DNA of 64,000 bases, taken from positions 1 to 64,000 of the forward strand of contig JAEDFU010000001.1 of assembly GCA_016297915.1 (NCBI GenBank), written 5' to 3'. Positions within the stretch are counted from its first letter, which is position 1, and every line of letters starts with the position of its first letter. Source of the DNA: Clostridia bacterium (GTDB lineage Bacteria > Bacillota > Clostridia > Christensenellales > UBA1242). A model generated the notes under the pieces. It worked only from the letters and a program-made list of their open reading frames with translations. It was not told where the DNA came from and searched no databases. Positions 43,830 to 53,389 of this stretch are shown here, piece by piece. The translations under genes were made by a program, and so were the position numbers.

Positions 43830-44930
43830 CTACAGATCATCATAGCCAAATTCACCACACAAAAATTTGTTATTATAAATCAAATACTTGTCTCCAACCT
43901 TGCTTATATCATTAACATTCCAAATATTTTTTGCAGTGCCTACTTGCGCAAGTCCTGTACTCGAACTATAAGTAAACTTACTAATAGATAACATATTGCC
44001 CACAAAAGCATATAACTCAATATTACTTCCGTTTACATATAGTTTGCTAAAATCTCCCTTTTTCACAATAGAAATATCAAAACCAGTAGAATTAATAATT
44101 AGCATCAAAGTAGATCCATCATAACAATTAACCGACACAATTGGTCTAGGAGACCTAATGGTTGTACTAAGCATGCCAATGCTTTTTGGCATATACCTAG
44201 AGCCCAATGTAACGGTCACCTCTTGAGACACATTACAATCCTTGTCTACAAGCTTGTAGCAGAGCAAACTTCCAACAATATACAAAATCATTACTTGATT
44301 TGATTCATAGTCAATAATTCTGGCATCTTTTACGCCAGATTTTATCAAGATTTTTGAGTTATAATTATTCATATCGGTGTATAAATACAAATCGTTATTC
44401 TCAATTGTTAGTTGCCCGCAGTATACCTTAGACGAAACTTCAAAGTCGTTTGCATCAATGCAATTTTCAATTGATCTAACAAAAGTTAGGTTGCCGTTTT
44501 TGACATCTTCATTTGCCGTATACGAATAAATCTCAGTTTTACCCCTATCAAAAACTATATGTTTGCTATGTTCGTTTACAAAAATTTTGTTTTGATATTG
44601 AGGTTTTGCACCATAGATTTGAATATCACACTTAGCACATTCACCTTGAATTTTCAAAACAGGAGTTCCCTCAAAAACGCAAGGAATAATACGAGTTTCA
44701 CTTTCGTTAAACTCATATAACAATATATTATTATAATAAAATTTTAGTGTAGTTGGGTTTTTTACATTGACCAAAATGTATCCATATATTATGTATTCAC
44801 ATGGATCAATATTAATTATTTTTGTCGCCGAAAATTTATCAAAAGAAATAGTTGCAATATTATTAGTCTTATTATCAAGCACCCTATATCTTAATAAATT
44901 TTGACTAAAATCATCCAAATCTTCCATCAT
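43830..44930 (-). CDS. Beta-rich phage structural protein, 366 aa
   Basis: Predicted nearly all beta, with repeated strand blocks (ENNDLYLYTDM, NQVMILYIVGSLLCYKL, GNMLSISKFTYSS) that suggest a propeller or adhesive fold. Overlaps the end of the hub-like gene (ATGATG at the stop). Position after the gp10-like gene suggests a distal tail or receptor-contact role. Inference only. Confidence 0.7.
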   Translation of the reverse strand: MMEDLDDFSQNLLRYRVLDNKTNNIATISFDKFSATKIINIDPCEYIIYGYILVNVKNPTTLKFYYNNILLYEFNESETRIIPCVFEGTPVLKIQGECAKCDIQIYGAKPQYQNKIFVNEHSKHIVFDRGKTEIYSYTANEDVKNGNLTFVRSIENCIDANDFEVSSKVYCGQLTIENNDLYLYTDMNNYNSKILIKSGVKDARIIDYESNQVMILYIVGSLLCYKLVDKDCNVSQEVTVTLGSRYMPKSIGMLSTTIRSPRPIVSVNCYDGSTLMLIINSTGFDISIVKKGDFSKLYVNGSNIELYAFVGNMLSISKFTYSSSTGLAQVGTAKNIWNVNDISKVGDKYLIYNNKFLCGEFGYDDL

Positions 44931-46444
44931 AAAACACCAGCCGTAACCACCGGAAGTGTAATTTCATTACCAGCTTCCATAGCAATTATTTTAAACTTAA
45001 ATCTCTTGACTTTTCGGTTGATTTTTATACTTTGCATAGTACTCTTGCCGGTCACTGATACATCTTTTGATTTACCATCAAAAGTAAGCCTTAGAGTTAT
45101 ATCCTTAGCAGTTGATATTTTTAGGTCTTTGATAAACTTCCACCTGTCAGGATATCCAAAATCCGACTCATTACTCTCCCAGCACTTTTTTAATTTTGGA
45201 GCATTATATATTGCTCCACTATCTGTCACCATCGCAACCCTATAAGATTGAAAGGTTGAATAAACAACAGCCAAAATATCTTGATTTGACATATCTTTTA
45301 GATTTGCAAAGTCGGTAATCTCCACACCTCTTACTAGTGAATATTTATGAGTGTCTACATCCATAATCATTATACAATTATGGTTAGCAAGATAATTCTC
45401 TACTGTAAAATACTCATCATCTCCAAAGTCCAATTTGCAACACAAATAATATTTGCCCTGATTATAAGCAGCTAGATCTCCATATTGCTTTTTGTTTTTG
45501 AGTCTAGACTCAAGCCCTGTTACTATCCTTGTTGCTTTATTTCCGTCAAACTCATAAATTCCACCGCCTGTCGCAAATATCATTTTGTCACCACAAATTA
45601 CAGCCGAATTGAAAGCTATTGCATCGCTTACTACGCACATATTTTCGGTTTCAAATTCTTTTTTGTCCTTACCTTTGACGATTTTCGATATTCCAAATTG
45701 TCTAATAACATACAATTTATTTTTGAATATCATTACCCTAGTACAGTCACCCAAAGTATCTTCAAAAACAATTCTTCCGCTTTCATCGTTATTTATATCA
45801 AAATTAAGTGGATTAAATTCTTCACTATAAAAAATCGTATTTTTATACAAAGAACTATTTGCAAAACTTCGATTATTGTAAGTTACAATGTCCACTAGTT
45901 GTAGACTATTATCCAATTCTTTGACATATGTGGAAATAATAGGAATATAAGCGTAAGATTTTTGAGGACCAGTAAACACCAAATTATCCACTCCATTGAT
46001 TCGGAGTTTGTTCATTCTTTTAACACCATCCAACTGAATACTTGGTACAGAAACTGGATTTATGGTCGCCGAATTCATTCTATAGGTTTTGAGATGACAA
46101 TCCTCATCAACTACCAACATTAACCTAATAAAATTGGTCTCACTCTGATAATATCTGATTGTTGTAAAAAATACCCTAAACGCAAGCGTCGGTAAGAGAT
46201 CATCCGTAAATGTCTTGAGATCATCCTCACGATGTGTGTACTCAGTATGGTGTGTTTGCAACACACTTATTCCAAAATTATCTTTCAAAACTCCAGAAGA
46301 TTCATCAAAGTTATACGAACAAGCACAACTGCCATATGGCAACGACTTTTCGTCTTGGTCAACTGCCCAACCATTAGTTATTGTTGGGCACTTGTATTGC
46401 TTAAAATTTATTTTTTTGTTTCCTATCAAATTTTTGTAAAACAT
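44927..46444 (-). CDS. Tail hub/accessory protein, P22 gp10-like by position
   Basis: 505 aa from ATG 46444 (GAGGAG 8 nt upstream; TGATG overlap with the gene before). Starts KNLIGNKKINFKQYKCPTI, then Trp/Tyr-rich repeats typical of a beta-propeller hub (RINGVDNLVFTGPQKSYAY, NKLYVIRQFGISKI, GDKMIFATGGGIYEFDG). P22 gp10 and similar proteins close the portal channel after packaging. Assignment rests on fold impression and gene order. Confidence 0.65.
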   Translation of the reverse strand: MFYKNLIGNKKINFKQYKCPTITNGWAVDQDEKSLPYGSCACSYNFDESSGVLKDNFGISVLQTHHTEYTHREDDLKTFTDDLLPTLAFRVFFTTIRYYQSETNFIRLMLVVDEDCHLKTYRMNSATINPVSVPSIQLDGVKRMNKLRINGVDNLVFTGPQKSYAYIPIISTYVKELDNSLQLVDIVTYNNRSFANSSLYKNTIFYSEEFNPLNFDINNDESGRIVFEDTLGDCTRVMIFKNKLYVIRQFGISKIVKGKDKKEFETENMCVVSDAIAFNSAVICGDKMIFATGGGIYEFDGNKATRIVTGLESRLKNKKQYGDLAAYNQGKYYLCCKLDFGDDEYFTVENYLANHNCIMIMDVDTHKYSLVRGVEITDFANLKDMSNQDILAVVYSTFQSYRVAMVTDSGAIYNAPKLKKCWESNESDFGYPDRWKFIKDLKISTAKDITLRLTFDGKSKDVSVTGKSTMQSIKINRKVKRFKFKIIAMEAGNEITLPVVTAGVL

Positions 46445-47109
46445 CAGTACCACTCCTCTACAGGCAAAGAGAAGTTTCTTCTGGGTCTAGATATTGCAAA
46501 GAGCGTATCTTTGAATCTTTTGTCCCAAACACTAGCATTCTCAATATCGCCTATCAAAAACAAGTACTCACACGCAACACCAAACGCAAAGGTTGTCTCA
46601 CTTAGCTTGAGATAATAATCAATACTATCAGATATCCCAACCTCTTCTGGCAAGTAAGTATAATAAACTTTGCAATTACCAGCACTAGTATGAATACCGT
46701 CACTAAGAAGCGTAAACTTTTGAGTAACATCTGTATCACTACAAACCTTTTTGATATCAACAATATTACTGCTACTAACTGAGCTATATTTAATAACTCC
46801 GGATGTATTAGATATTTTTTTGCAAGAATTAATTTCAAAGTACTGACTAGCAAGAGTATTATTAACCAAATTCAAAGCAACAAGTAGTCTATCCAAAGTC
46901 TCTGTGACATCGCTAGAAGCTGTAGTATCAGTGCTAGTATCACTAGCCGATGTATCGGTAGAATTGCCAGTTGACGCATTAGTTGACGCCCCATCCTGAG
47001 ACGCAGTAATAGTTCCCTGTTCAAGATTATCCAAACTTTCCAAGTACTCCAAGACATCAGCTAATTCAAGTACTTTGCATGTTGTTTTTATAATGTCCTT
47101 TACAAGCAT
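46444..47109 (-). CDS. Head-tail connector/adaptor protein with Ser/Thr/Asp-rich insert
   Basis: 221 aa. Helical N-terminus (MLVKDIIKTTCKVLELADVL) and a C-terminal LSETTFAFGVACEYLFLIGD..WDKRFKDTLFAI, an adaptor-like (gp4/gp6-type) outline. Between them residues 35-66 are an unusual Ser/Thr/Ala/Asp low-complexity run. GGAGGT before the ATG. Order after coat and before the hub supports a connector. Confidence 0.6.
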   Translation of the reverse strand: MLVKDIIKTTCKVLELADVLEYLESLDNLEQGTITASQDGASTNASTGNSTDTSASDTSTDTTASSDVTETLDRLLVALNLVNNTLASQYFEINSCKKISNTSGVIKYSSVSSSNIVDIKKVCSDTDVTQKFTLLSDGIHTSAGNCKVYYTYLPEEVGISDSIDYYLKLSETTFAFGVACEYLFLIGDIENASVWDKRFKDTLFAISRPRRNFSLPVEEWY

Positions 47110-47112
47110 ACT

Positions 47113-47490
47113 TTACCTCCATATACTAGAAAATGCACTTTTCTCATCTAGTTCCTTAGAAGAATTATTAGCAAAAGCATAAATTTCTCTAAGCATATAA
47201 TCTGTTTGATTGGTGACAGTAGCATTTGCCTTTTTCTCAACAATTTCATTGTTTTTGTCAATATCTTCAACAATATTGTCAATAAACCTCACATCCGTTG
47301 AATAAATTAAATCCAAAAATCTACTATCCAAATTATCATAAGGACAAGTTAGAGAGTATGTTCCACCCTGTCCATATCTATGTAATTCGTATTTATTCTT
47401 TTTTGTATCAAACACAATGTAATAATTTTCGTCGATATCTTTTACTCGTTTTGAAATTTCAAAAATGTCACTTTCTATTTTTATTTTCAT
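47113..47490 (-). CDS. Phage structural/connector protein, 125 aa, unknown
   Basis: Mixed alpha/beta with strands near residues 20-60 (YYIVFDTKKNKYELHRYG) and a helical C-terminus. Not recognised. It is separated from the capsid gene by a hairpin and 92 bp, and 3 nt from the connector gene. AGGAG before the ATG. Confidence 0.7.
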   Translation of the reverse strand: MKIKIESDIFEISKRVKDIDENYYIVFDTKKNKYELHRYGQGGTYSLTCPYDNLDSRFLDLIYSTDVRFIDNIVEDIDKNNEIVEKKANATVTNQTDYMLREIYAFANNSSKELDEKSAFSSIWR

Positions 47491-47544
47491 ATTTTTCTCC
47501 TAATCAAAACAATATGCATTATCTTGATTATTTGTTTTGTATTT

Positions 47545-47575
47545 AAAAAAATTTGCTGGGCTTTTGCCCAGCAAA
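47545..47575 (-). terminator. Hairpin terminator between capsid and connector genes
   Basis: A perfect 10-bp stem TTTGCTGGGC/GCCCAGCAAA (47552-47561/47566-47575) followed on the minus strand by seven Ts, 8 nt after the capsid stop. It probably lowers expression of the connector, hub and holin genes relative to capsid, or protects the capsid mRNA 3' end. Confidence 0.88.
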
Positions 47576-47582
47576 AAATCCA

Positions 47583-48758
47583 TTAGCCAGTAATACCTGT
47601 AAGTTTTGCTTGACTATTTGGTCTGTTACATAGCAATTCAGCGTATTTAACAAGAGTTGCTGTGTAGATAGGATAGCCTTCTTTTTGTCTAATGATTCTT
47701 CCATCATTACTCTCAAGCCATGACCAATCACCTAATTGACATAGTTCAAATTCTTTGGTTGTAAGCAAGTACATATCTCCGTCAGCTACAAATCTATCAT
47801 TTACAACTGGGATACCATTGTAACTTAGAGCTCTAAAGCCTCCTTGCAAATCCATAACATCAACATTTCTCTTATATGATTTTACACAATCCTGATAGTA
47901 TCTTCTAACCGCAGAAGAACATGCGATGTAGTCAACATCAGCACCAGAACTATCAGCGATTTCATCAATTGCTGTTTGCATTGCACTCTCACTAATTGAA
48001 CCTACCGAGGATTTTGTATAAGGAGTAAGCCAAGTATTGTCTGCTCTCTTTAGACCATACAAATATGTATCTGATCCAAAGATTGCTCCAAGTCCAGTGA
48101 TTTCATTTTTGAATCCACCAATAGTTGTAAGTTTGTAATCTTTGTAATCAATATCAGCAGGATAATCTGTGATGATTGTACTAGCGCTTCTGTTGATGCC
48201 TGTAATATTGAATGTTTTGTTGTAAGTAGTATTGTAGCCAGTACCTGCAGTATTCAAAAATCTAACTGTTTGGTTAATTGCAAAGTTACGAATATTATCT
48301 ACTATAAAATCACAATCCGAAGCAGCATTAGAAGTAGTAACTTTTCCAAGAACACCAGTACCGTCACCATACAACATTCTGCCTAGGTTAAATGTACTAG
48401 ATTTTATCAAACTTTCCATTTCTTCATTAAGTAGATTAACAAAAGCACCTGCACTGTTTTGAGAGCATCTAATAGCCTTGTCACTAATTTCTAGTGTTCC
48501 ATAAAGATTTTTGAGAGTAGCTGTAAATTTCGAATACTTTTTGTTAACAGCTTTTGGCAACGCTCCCTCTTCAGTACCTGCTGATACACCACCAGACAAA
48601 CCATATGAGGTGGATTTAATTATTTCGTTTCCATAAACATTGTTTGTGGTCTGTTTAATTTTTGTAAGTAATGGGTTTGCACCATAATTTAATTGATTGC
48701 CAACGACACCCAAATATACACTTTTGAGAGCCTTGTCGGCTGTAGTTAATGTAATCAT
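47583..48758 (-). CDS. Phage major capsid protein (HK97/P22-coat fold)
   Basis: 391 aa. Features of HK97-fold coats: LEISDKAIRCSQNSAGAFVN and LLNEEMESLIKSSTFNLGRM (the long spine-helix region), GDGTG, a beta-rich insertion domain, then a C-terminal DVMDLQGGFRALSYNGIPVVN and EFELCQLGDWSWLES. AGGAG before the ATG. Preceded by the scaffold and portal genes. Confidence 0.85.
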   Translation of the reverse strand: MITLTTADKALKSVYLGVVGNQLNYGANPLLTKIKQTTNNVYGNEIIKSTSYGLSGGVSAGTEEGALPKAVNKKYSKFTATLKNLYGTLEISDKAIRCSQNSAGAFVNLLNEEMESLIKSSTFNLGRMLYGDGTGVLGKVTTSNAASDCDFIVDNIRNFAINQTVRFLNTAGTGYNTTYNKTFNITGINRSASTIITDYPADIDYKDYKLTTIGGFKNEITGLGAIFGSDTYLYGLKRADNTWLTPYTKSSVGSISESAMQTAIDEIADSSGADVDYIACSSAVRRYYQDCVKSYKRNVDVMDLQGGFRALSYNGIPVVNDRFVADGDMYLLTTKEFELCQLGDWSWLESNDGRIIRQKEGYPIYTATLVKYAELLCNRPNSQAKLTGITG

Positions 48759-48766
48759 AATTTCTC

Positions 48767-49423
48767 CTAAAATTTGAACATGTTTTCTACAAACTTGCTT
48801 GCCTCCTCCAAACTTCCAAATTGGGGAGTATGTGCAATTCCGCCTACAAATCCCGAATTATTAACTTTAATAGGATTTTGGGTCTTTTGTAGAGAATCAA
48901 CATATTCGCTTATAATTTTGTTTTTTATTTGTTCGTTAGAATATATGTATTTGTCCAAAAACTCTTGATTTTCTGCCAAACTATCTTGTGGAATAAACTT
49001 TTTGTCCATCACCCTTACATACGCTTTTTCTAGTGCATCTTCACTAGTCTTTAAGTCATTATCACCTATTATTTCATTGGTTATATCTTCAATAAGTCCA
49101 TTCGCATTTTTGTGTGTTTTCAAAAAATCCTCAAGTTTGTTGCTCCAAGCAAATTCATATTCAATACTTGATTTTTCCTCATTTTTACCGGCATTTGAGG
49201 AACTATTTACTTCGTCTAGAGTCTTGATAGTCTCATTTAATTTTTGGCACTTGCGAGTAAACTCACTTTGCAACTCGTTATAAGCACCAAGCAATGATTC
49301 TGCATCCTTGAATTTGCCTAGTGGAGAGCCTTCTGGATTTTTTGTTCCTTCATTTTTCGACGCTTCGACTTGAACTACCGAATCCTTTGGTTGTTCTCCA
49401 AAATTAGTATTTTCTTCTAACAT
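48767..49423 (-). CDS. Phage scaffolding-like protein
   Basis: 218 aa, acidic and helical with GKFKDAESLLGAYNELQSEF, a phrase common in phage scaffolds preceding the coat gene, and a C-terminal PQFGSLEEASKFVENMF helix. Scaffolds direct capsid assembly and leave. Position between portal and coat agrees. AGGAG before ATG; 3 nt from the portal gene. Confidence 0.8.
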   Translation of the reverse strand: MLEENTNFGEQPKDSVVQVEASKNEGTKNPEGSPLGKFKDAESLLGAYNELQSEFTRKCQKLNETIKTLDEVNSSSNAGKNEEKSSIEYEFAWSNKLEDFLKTHKNANGLIEDITNEIIGDNDLKTSEDALEKAYVRVMDKKFIPQDSLAENQEFLDKYIYSNEQIKNKIISEYVDSLQKTQNPIKVNNSGFVGGIAHTPQFGSLEEASKFVENMFKF

Positions 49424-49425
49424 AT

Positions 49426-51330
49426 TTATTTCTCCTCGTTTTCTTTTTCGTTATCTTGTATTTTTTTAAATTTTTTGTGTTTTCTTATGTGATTTAGCAT
49501 CATTTCTTTGAGATTTGGACTCTTAAGTATTGATTTTTCAAATTCATTACCAAGCATAAATGCTGTATGCTCAGCAATATGAATATTATGTTCATCAATA
49601 TCGCTAGGTTCACAAATCGTTTGTTCCATGAGTAGTTGCAAATTCTCTTTTTCGGCATTTTGGGCTTGCAATGTCTTGATATCTTGTGTAGATTCCCATA
49701 TTCCAAAGCCCAACTGCTCAAGAATTTTACTTCTCATTGAATTGCTCAACTTTCCATTTTCGTCATGCAAAAGTCCAGACTTAAGTAGTTCGAAAATCAT
49801 TGAACGCTTTTGAGCAAGCGTTTCGTTAATTTCATTTTCGGTTTCAAATATAACTTCTTCGCTATTGATATCACTAGAGCTCCAATAAAATAGTTCAACC
49901 ATGCCGTTGTCACCTATAATTCGAGACGCATGCGGAAGCTTAGCATATTGCTTGTATAGTCTTAGTATTTGCTTAGCAATTTCTTTGGCGGAATATTTGA
50001 TTTCTTCCGAACTAGAACTTAATTTGATATCGTCTTGTTCAATCATAAGTTGCAACGCTACACCACTTATATTGCCATTAACAATCGAACTCTGATTAAG
50101 TAGGTCGCTGACGCCAGAAATATTTATAAATTCATTTAGTAGCGCCTCCTCTTCCTGTCTAAAATCTATTGGAAGTGCATCGCTAGTTATCATCTTAGGA
50201 CTGTTTGCACCTTGTCTATAAATCAAAACTTTGCCCGGAGACAATCCCTCTTCTTCCAAATTTTCGACATCAATTGAGCCGTCCTCAACCGAGAGGATAC
50301 CCATAGTAAGCCTATTCAAAAATTCGTGTTTGCGGTTTTTTACTGCATTAAAAGATCTTTGAATTGGTATAAGTCTCTCAATTAAACTAGACCCCCAAAA
50401 ACAGTTTGGAGTAGGTATACATGTTTGTCTAATAAACGGAAAACCTCTCTTTCCTTCTGACTTATTTATATAAGGCAAATCCCCATTATAAATTAGTTTG
50501 TTTCCAGCAACCACAATAAGCCTTCCGTTTGGATATTCAATAGTTGGTTTTTCATATTTTTCAAGGACTATAACTTGGTCTTTTTTTATCTTTTTTGCCA
50601 TTGAATTCGAGAGTGACGAGTAACCAAGTCCACCACTTATTGATAATGAGTCAAGCGAATATACATTTATATCCTGACCTTCGACATCAATACCCCAAAT
50701 ATTTTTGACCATGTCTTTGTGAAAAGATCTAGCATAAATAATTGACATGCAATCTTCCAAATTATTGTAAGTTGAGCTATCTGGATAAATCTCAAATGGA
50801 CTACATACTGTGACTTCGACATCACCTTCTTTTATTTCGTTTCCAAGTGCATTGACGCCAATCACTTTGCCAAGATTATTATTCCAGTCTATTTTGTAAA
50901 ATACTGTTCCGCAAATTTCACTCCACATTGTTCCTTTGGAGAGAGTTTTGCTAATGTTTATATTATGACTCACAGCTTTGAGAATCTTTTTGGAAGTTTT
51001 GGCACAAGCGATATCTCTTTCGTCGTCCGAAAAAGGCACTACTGTAAGTGTTGGTCTTACTCTAGAAAGCTTGGCTTGTCTTAGTTCTATAATGTTGGCA
51101 ATATGATTGTAAACTTCTTTTTCTTGCCAAAAATATTGTTTGCCATTTTCCATAATGTCTCCAGCTGGAGAGACATAACAGTATTGATTTCCCAAAAAGA
51201 AATTTATATTAAGTTGCCAATTACTCTCAAAACTTTTTCGTTCGTTTTGTCTTATCTCAAAATCTTTGAGGACACTATCTACTATTTCGGCATTTTTTTG
51301 GTCAATATCATCTTTAAAATTATTTTTCAC
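49426..51330 (-). CDS. Phage portal protein (P22-like family)
   Basis: 634 aa from GTG 51330, chosen because AAGGAG lies 7 nt upstream; an ATG at 51336 is too close to it. N-terminal RQNERKSFESNWQLNINFFLGNQ, mid-region CSPFEIYPDSS, PFIRQTCIPTPNCFWGSS, then SFNAVKNRKHEFLNR, a stem/wing signature of short-tailed-phage portals, and long C-terminal helices. Forms the dodecameric DNA channel. Overlaps the small zinc protein gene. Confidence 0.88.
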   Translation of the reverse strand: MKNNFKDDIDQKNAEIVDSVLKDFEIRQNERKSFESNWQLNINFFLGNQYCYVSPAGDIMENGKQYFWQEKEVYNHIANIIELRQAKLSRVRPTLTVVPFSDDERDIACAKTSKKILKAVSHNINISKTLSKGTMWSEICGTVFYKIDWNNNLGKVIGVNALGNEIKEGDVEVTVCSPFEIYPDSSTYNNLEDCMSIIYARSFHKDMVKNIWGIDVEGQDINVYSLDSLSISGGLGYSSLSNSMAKKIKKDQVIVLEKYEKPTIEYPNGRLIVVAGNKLIYNGDLPYINKSEGKRGFPFIRQTCIPTPNCFWGSSLIERLIPIQRSFNAVKNRKHEFLNRLTMGILSVEDGSIDVENLEEEGLSPGKVLIYRQGANSPKMITSDALPIDFRQEEEALLNEFINISGVSDLLNQSSIVNGNISGVALQLMIEQDDIKLSSSSEEIKYSAKEIAKQILRLYKQYAKLPHASRIIGDNGMVELFYWSSSDINSEEVIFETENEINETLAQKRSMIFELLKSGLLHDENGKLSNSMRSKILEQLGFGIWESTQDIKTLQAQNAEKENLQLLMEQTICEPSDIDEHNIHIAEHTAFMLGNEFEKSILKSPNLKEMMLNHIRKHKKFKKIQDNEKENEEK

Positions 51331-51550
51331 CGGCATTCTCCTTGATCTTAATTTTTTTGTTTAACATATTTTCTGGGCTTTTTGGAACAAATTTTGTAGA
51401 CAAAACTTTGTACATTTCGCTTGCACAGTCACCACACAAATAAATCCCTGCTGATCTAAAAAACCCGTCTTTTTCAACCTTGAACTTAGCCATATTTTTG
51501 CAATTTGGCATTTCACATCTAAGATTTCTATCACTATCTTTAATTTTCAT
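51320..51550 (-). CDS. Small zinc-ribbon protein of the phage cassette, 76 aa
   Basis: From ATG 51550 behind AAAGGAG. Two Cys pairs CEMPNC (Cys13, 18 region) and CGDC form a four-Cys zinc ribbon; the rest is basic. Function unknown; small Cys4 proteins are common beside terminase and portal genes. Overlaps neighbouring genes at both ends. Confidence 0.7.
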   Translation of the reverse strand: MKIKDSDRNLRCEMPNCKNMAKFKVEKDGFFRSAGIYLCGDCASEMYKVLSTKFVPKSPENMLNKKIKIKENAGEK

Positions 51551-51816
51551 TTTTTCTCCTTTAGTTGACATATAAGTCTCTCTTTTTCCTTTTGCAATTC
51601 TTCGTCTGTCATGTTTGCGTATTCGTTTTTGTCATCCCCCTCCTTTTCCAAAATCATCTGAAGCGCAGTTAGATCTGGAGGATAAGCTTTTGTGCTCGTC
51701 TTTCGTTTTTGAAGCACAAATTCATCACCAGATATTCCATATTCCTCGGTGACTTCTTGAGTAGTAAACCCCAAAGCCTTGCTATAGAGTGCATCTTTAA
51801 TTTTTTTGCTGTTCAT
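51547..51816 (-). CDS. Small phage packaging-associated protein, 89 aa
   Basis: Opens with KKIKDALYSKALGFTTQEVTEEYG, then KRKTSTKAYPPDLTALQMIL. The ALGxT..E.TEEY.. and T.K..PPD..A pattern is like the C-terminal part of several small terminase subunits, though here it follows the large subunit gene. TerS function is inferred. AAGGAGG precedes the ATG. Confidence 0.6.
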   Translation of the reverse strand: MNSKKIKDALYSKALGFTTQEVTEEYGISGDEFVLQKRKTSTKAYPPDLTALQMILEKEGDDKNEYANMTDEELQKEKERLICQLKEKK

Positions 51817-51865
51817 TTTCCTCCTTCAAAAAAGCAATTATCCAAAAAATTTTTTGAATAACTGC

Positions 51866-53305
51866 TCACCATAAATTTTTATTTTGAAATTTTAAATTTT
51901 TCATTAGTTTTTCTTTGTTTTTTTGTATATCTGATTTTGTAGGGACTAGGTTTAATTTGTTTTCAGGTCTAGACATGATGTAGTATCTAAGCTCGTCCAT
52001 GGCATGGTCATCTTTTTTGATAGGAGCATCGGCATTTCCCCAAAAATACCCCTTGATTTCCCTTATCATATTGACACATGTTTTGAATATAAAAAGTTTT
52101 CGCTCCCCACAAGCGTTTTTAAAATATGATTTGACCCTATTAATTCCTGAAAATAAATCCTTGTTAACATAAGGATTAACAAGGATTCCGTTATCATAAA
52201 AAAGTTCACTCACACTTTTTTCGCTAGCCAAAGTTCTTTGATTTGCTGCACTATCAATAATTGCCTCAATTCTGCCATTTTTTGTAGGCCAGTTCAGCCT
52301 TTTTGATATGTCTTTTATCATATTTGCATGATAATCAAGTGTCTTTTGTCTGTCATAATGCTCAGCTATTACATAAATATTACCATCATAATCACACGCA
52401 TACCAGTGGCAACTAAGCGGATTTTTGAGACCTGGGTCAATAGAAATTTTGTCGTACCACGAAATTGGTACATCAAATGGCTCAATAACATTCAAATTTT
52501 CGTCAAACTCGTTATAAACTAACCCAGTTCCTGATGTAAAGTTTCCAAATTTTCTGCTCTCGAGCTCATCTTGAGATAAATTTGCAGTAAGCTTTTTTAT
52601 TTCGATTTTGGATAGATAAGGATTGTCCTCCCATTGCATGTGTTCATACCAAACATCTTCGTCATTTCGGTCGTTTAGATAAATTGTATTATACACCCAA
52701 GTAAGACCTTTGAGTGGAGTCATTGTGCCAAATATCATTCCACATCTATCCAAAACTCTCATTTTGCACTCTAAATAAATATCTTCGGGCGGTTCTTCAT
52801 CAAACCATACATAATCAAGTGATGTTCCCTGAAACTTTTCTCGTCCCTGGTCACAACTTTTGAATCCAATCTTAGAAACTGAGCCAAAGACATTCTTTAC
52901 ATATATAGTATCAATAACTCCGCTAGATGCACTGCCCTTTTTGCCTGATAACATAACAATATCTTCAATCCAATCTTTTTTGAGATAACTTAGTATTTTG
53001 CTTTGGGCAACATCTCTTTGAACTTGCTGACTAAGCGACACCACCCAGCCATCACGAGGCTTGTTCTCTTGGTAAGGATGAATCCCTCTAGCTAACCAAA
53101 CACTTTCAACCGCACCACATTCGGTTTTCCCACTTCTATTACCTCCAAAGACCCAACGATTTTTTAGTTTGCATTTGTGAAAAAGTAATTGTTTTTCGTG
53201 TTTTACATCTCCAGTATTATAGTAATCCAATTTGCAATCACTTTTTCGCCGTAGCAATTCTTTTTCGATATTCTTAATTTTTTTCAATAATTCTCTTTGT
53301 GTCAT
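51866..53305 (-). CDS. Phage terminase large subunit
   Basis: 479 aa. Packaging ATPase with Walker A FGGNRSGKTE (53-62), Walker B YVWFDEEPPED, and an RNase H-like nuclease with SIDPGLKNPLSC (first Asp), AIIDSAANQR and KKDDHAMDELRYY. Motor that pumps and cuts DNA, probably by headful as in P22. First gene of the cassette; the ribosome site is poor (AAAAG), odd for a phage gene. No classical small subunit gene lies upstream. Confidence 0.93.
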   Translation of the reverse strand: MTQRELLKKIKNIEKELLRRKSDCKLDYYNTGDVKHEKQLLFHKCKLKNRWVFGGNRSGKTECGAVESVWLARGIHPYQENKPRDGWVVSLSQQVQRDVAQSKILSYLKKDWIEDIVMLSGKKGSASSGVIDTIYVKNVFGSVSKIGFKSCDQGREKFQGTSLDYVWFDEEPPEDIYLECKMRVLDRCGMIFGTMTPLKGLTWVYNTIYLNDRNDEDVWYEHMQWEDNPYLSKIEIKKLTANLSQDELESRKFGNFTSGTGLVYNEFDENLNVIEPFDVPISWYDKISIDPGLKNPLSCHWYACDYDGNIYVIAEHYDRQKTLDYHANMIKDISKRLNWPTKNGRIEAIIDSAANQRTLASEKSVSELFYDNGILVNPYVNKDLFSGINRVKSYFKNACGERKLFIFKTCVNMIREIKGYFWGNADAPIKKDDHAMDELRYYIMSRPENKLNLVPTKSDIQKNKEKLMKNLKFQNKNLW

Positions 53306-53389
53306 AATACTTTTGAAATACCTATATTTTTACATATTTTTCTGCAATGTTCTTTTTGTAGACTTTTTTTTATTTGCTATTATATAATC

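Larger units (their letters stand above)
42533..53305 (-). mobile_element. Phage-derived head/packaging cassette, P22-like gene order
   Basis: Thirteen tightly packed genes on one strand, from large terminase to two holins, in the late-gene order of P22-type short-tailed phages (packaging, portal, scaffold, coat, connectors/hub). I see no integrase, excisionase, repressor, replication gene, tape measure, tailspike, ejection proteins or endolysin, and no clear att repeats. AT content and ribosome sites match the host. It is either a deleted prophage or a domesticated particle cassette. Confidence 0.85.

Noticed and set aside
42533..53305. Siphovirus or myovirus tail region
   Set aside because: No tape-measure gene, tail tube or sheath; the gene order after the capsid fits short-tailed phages.
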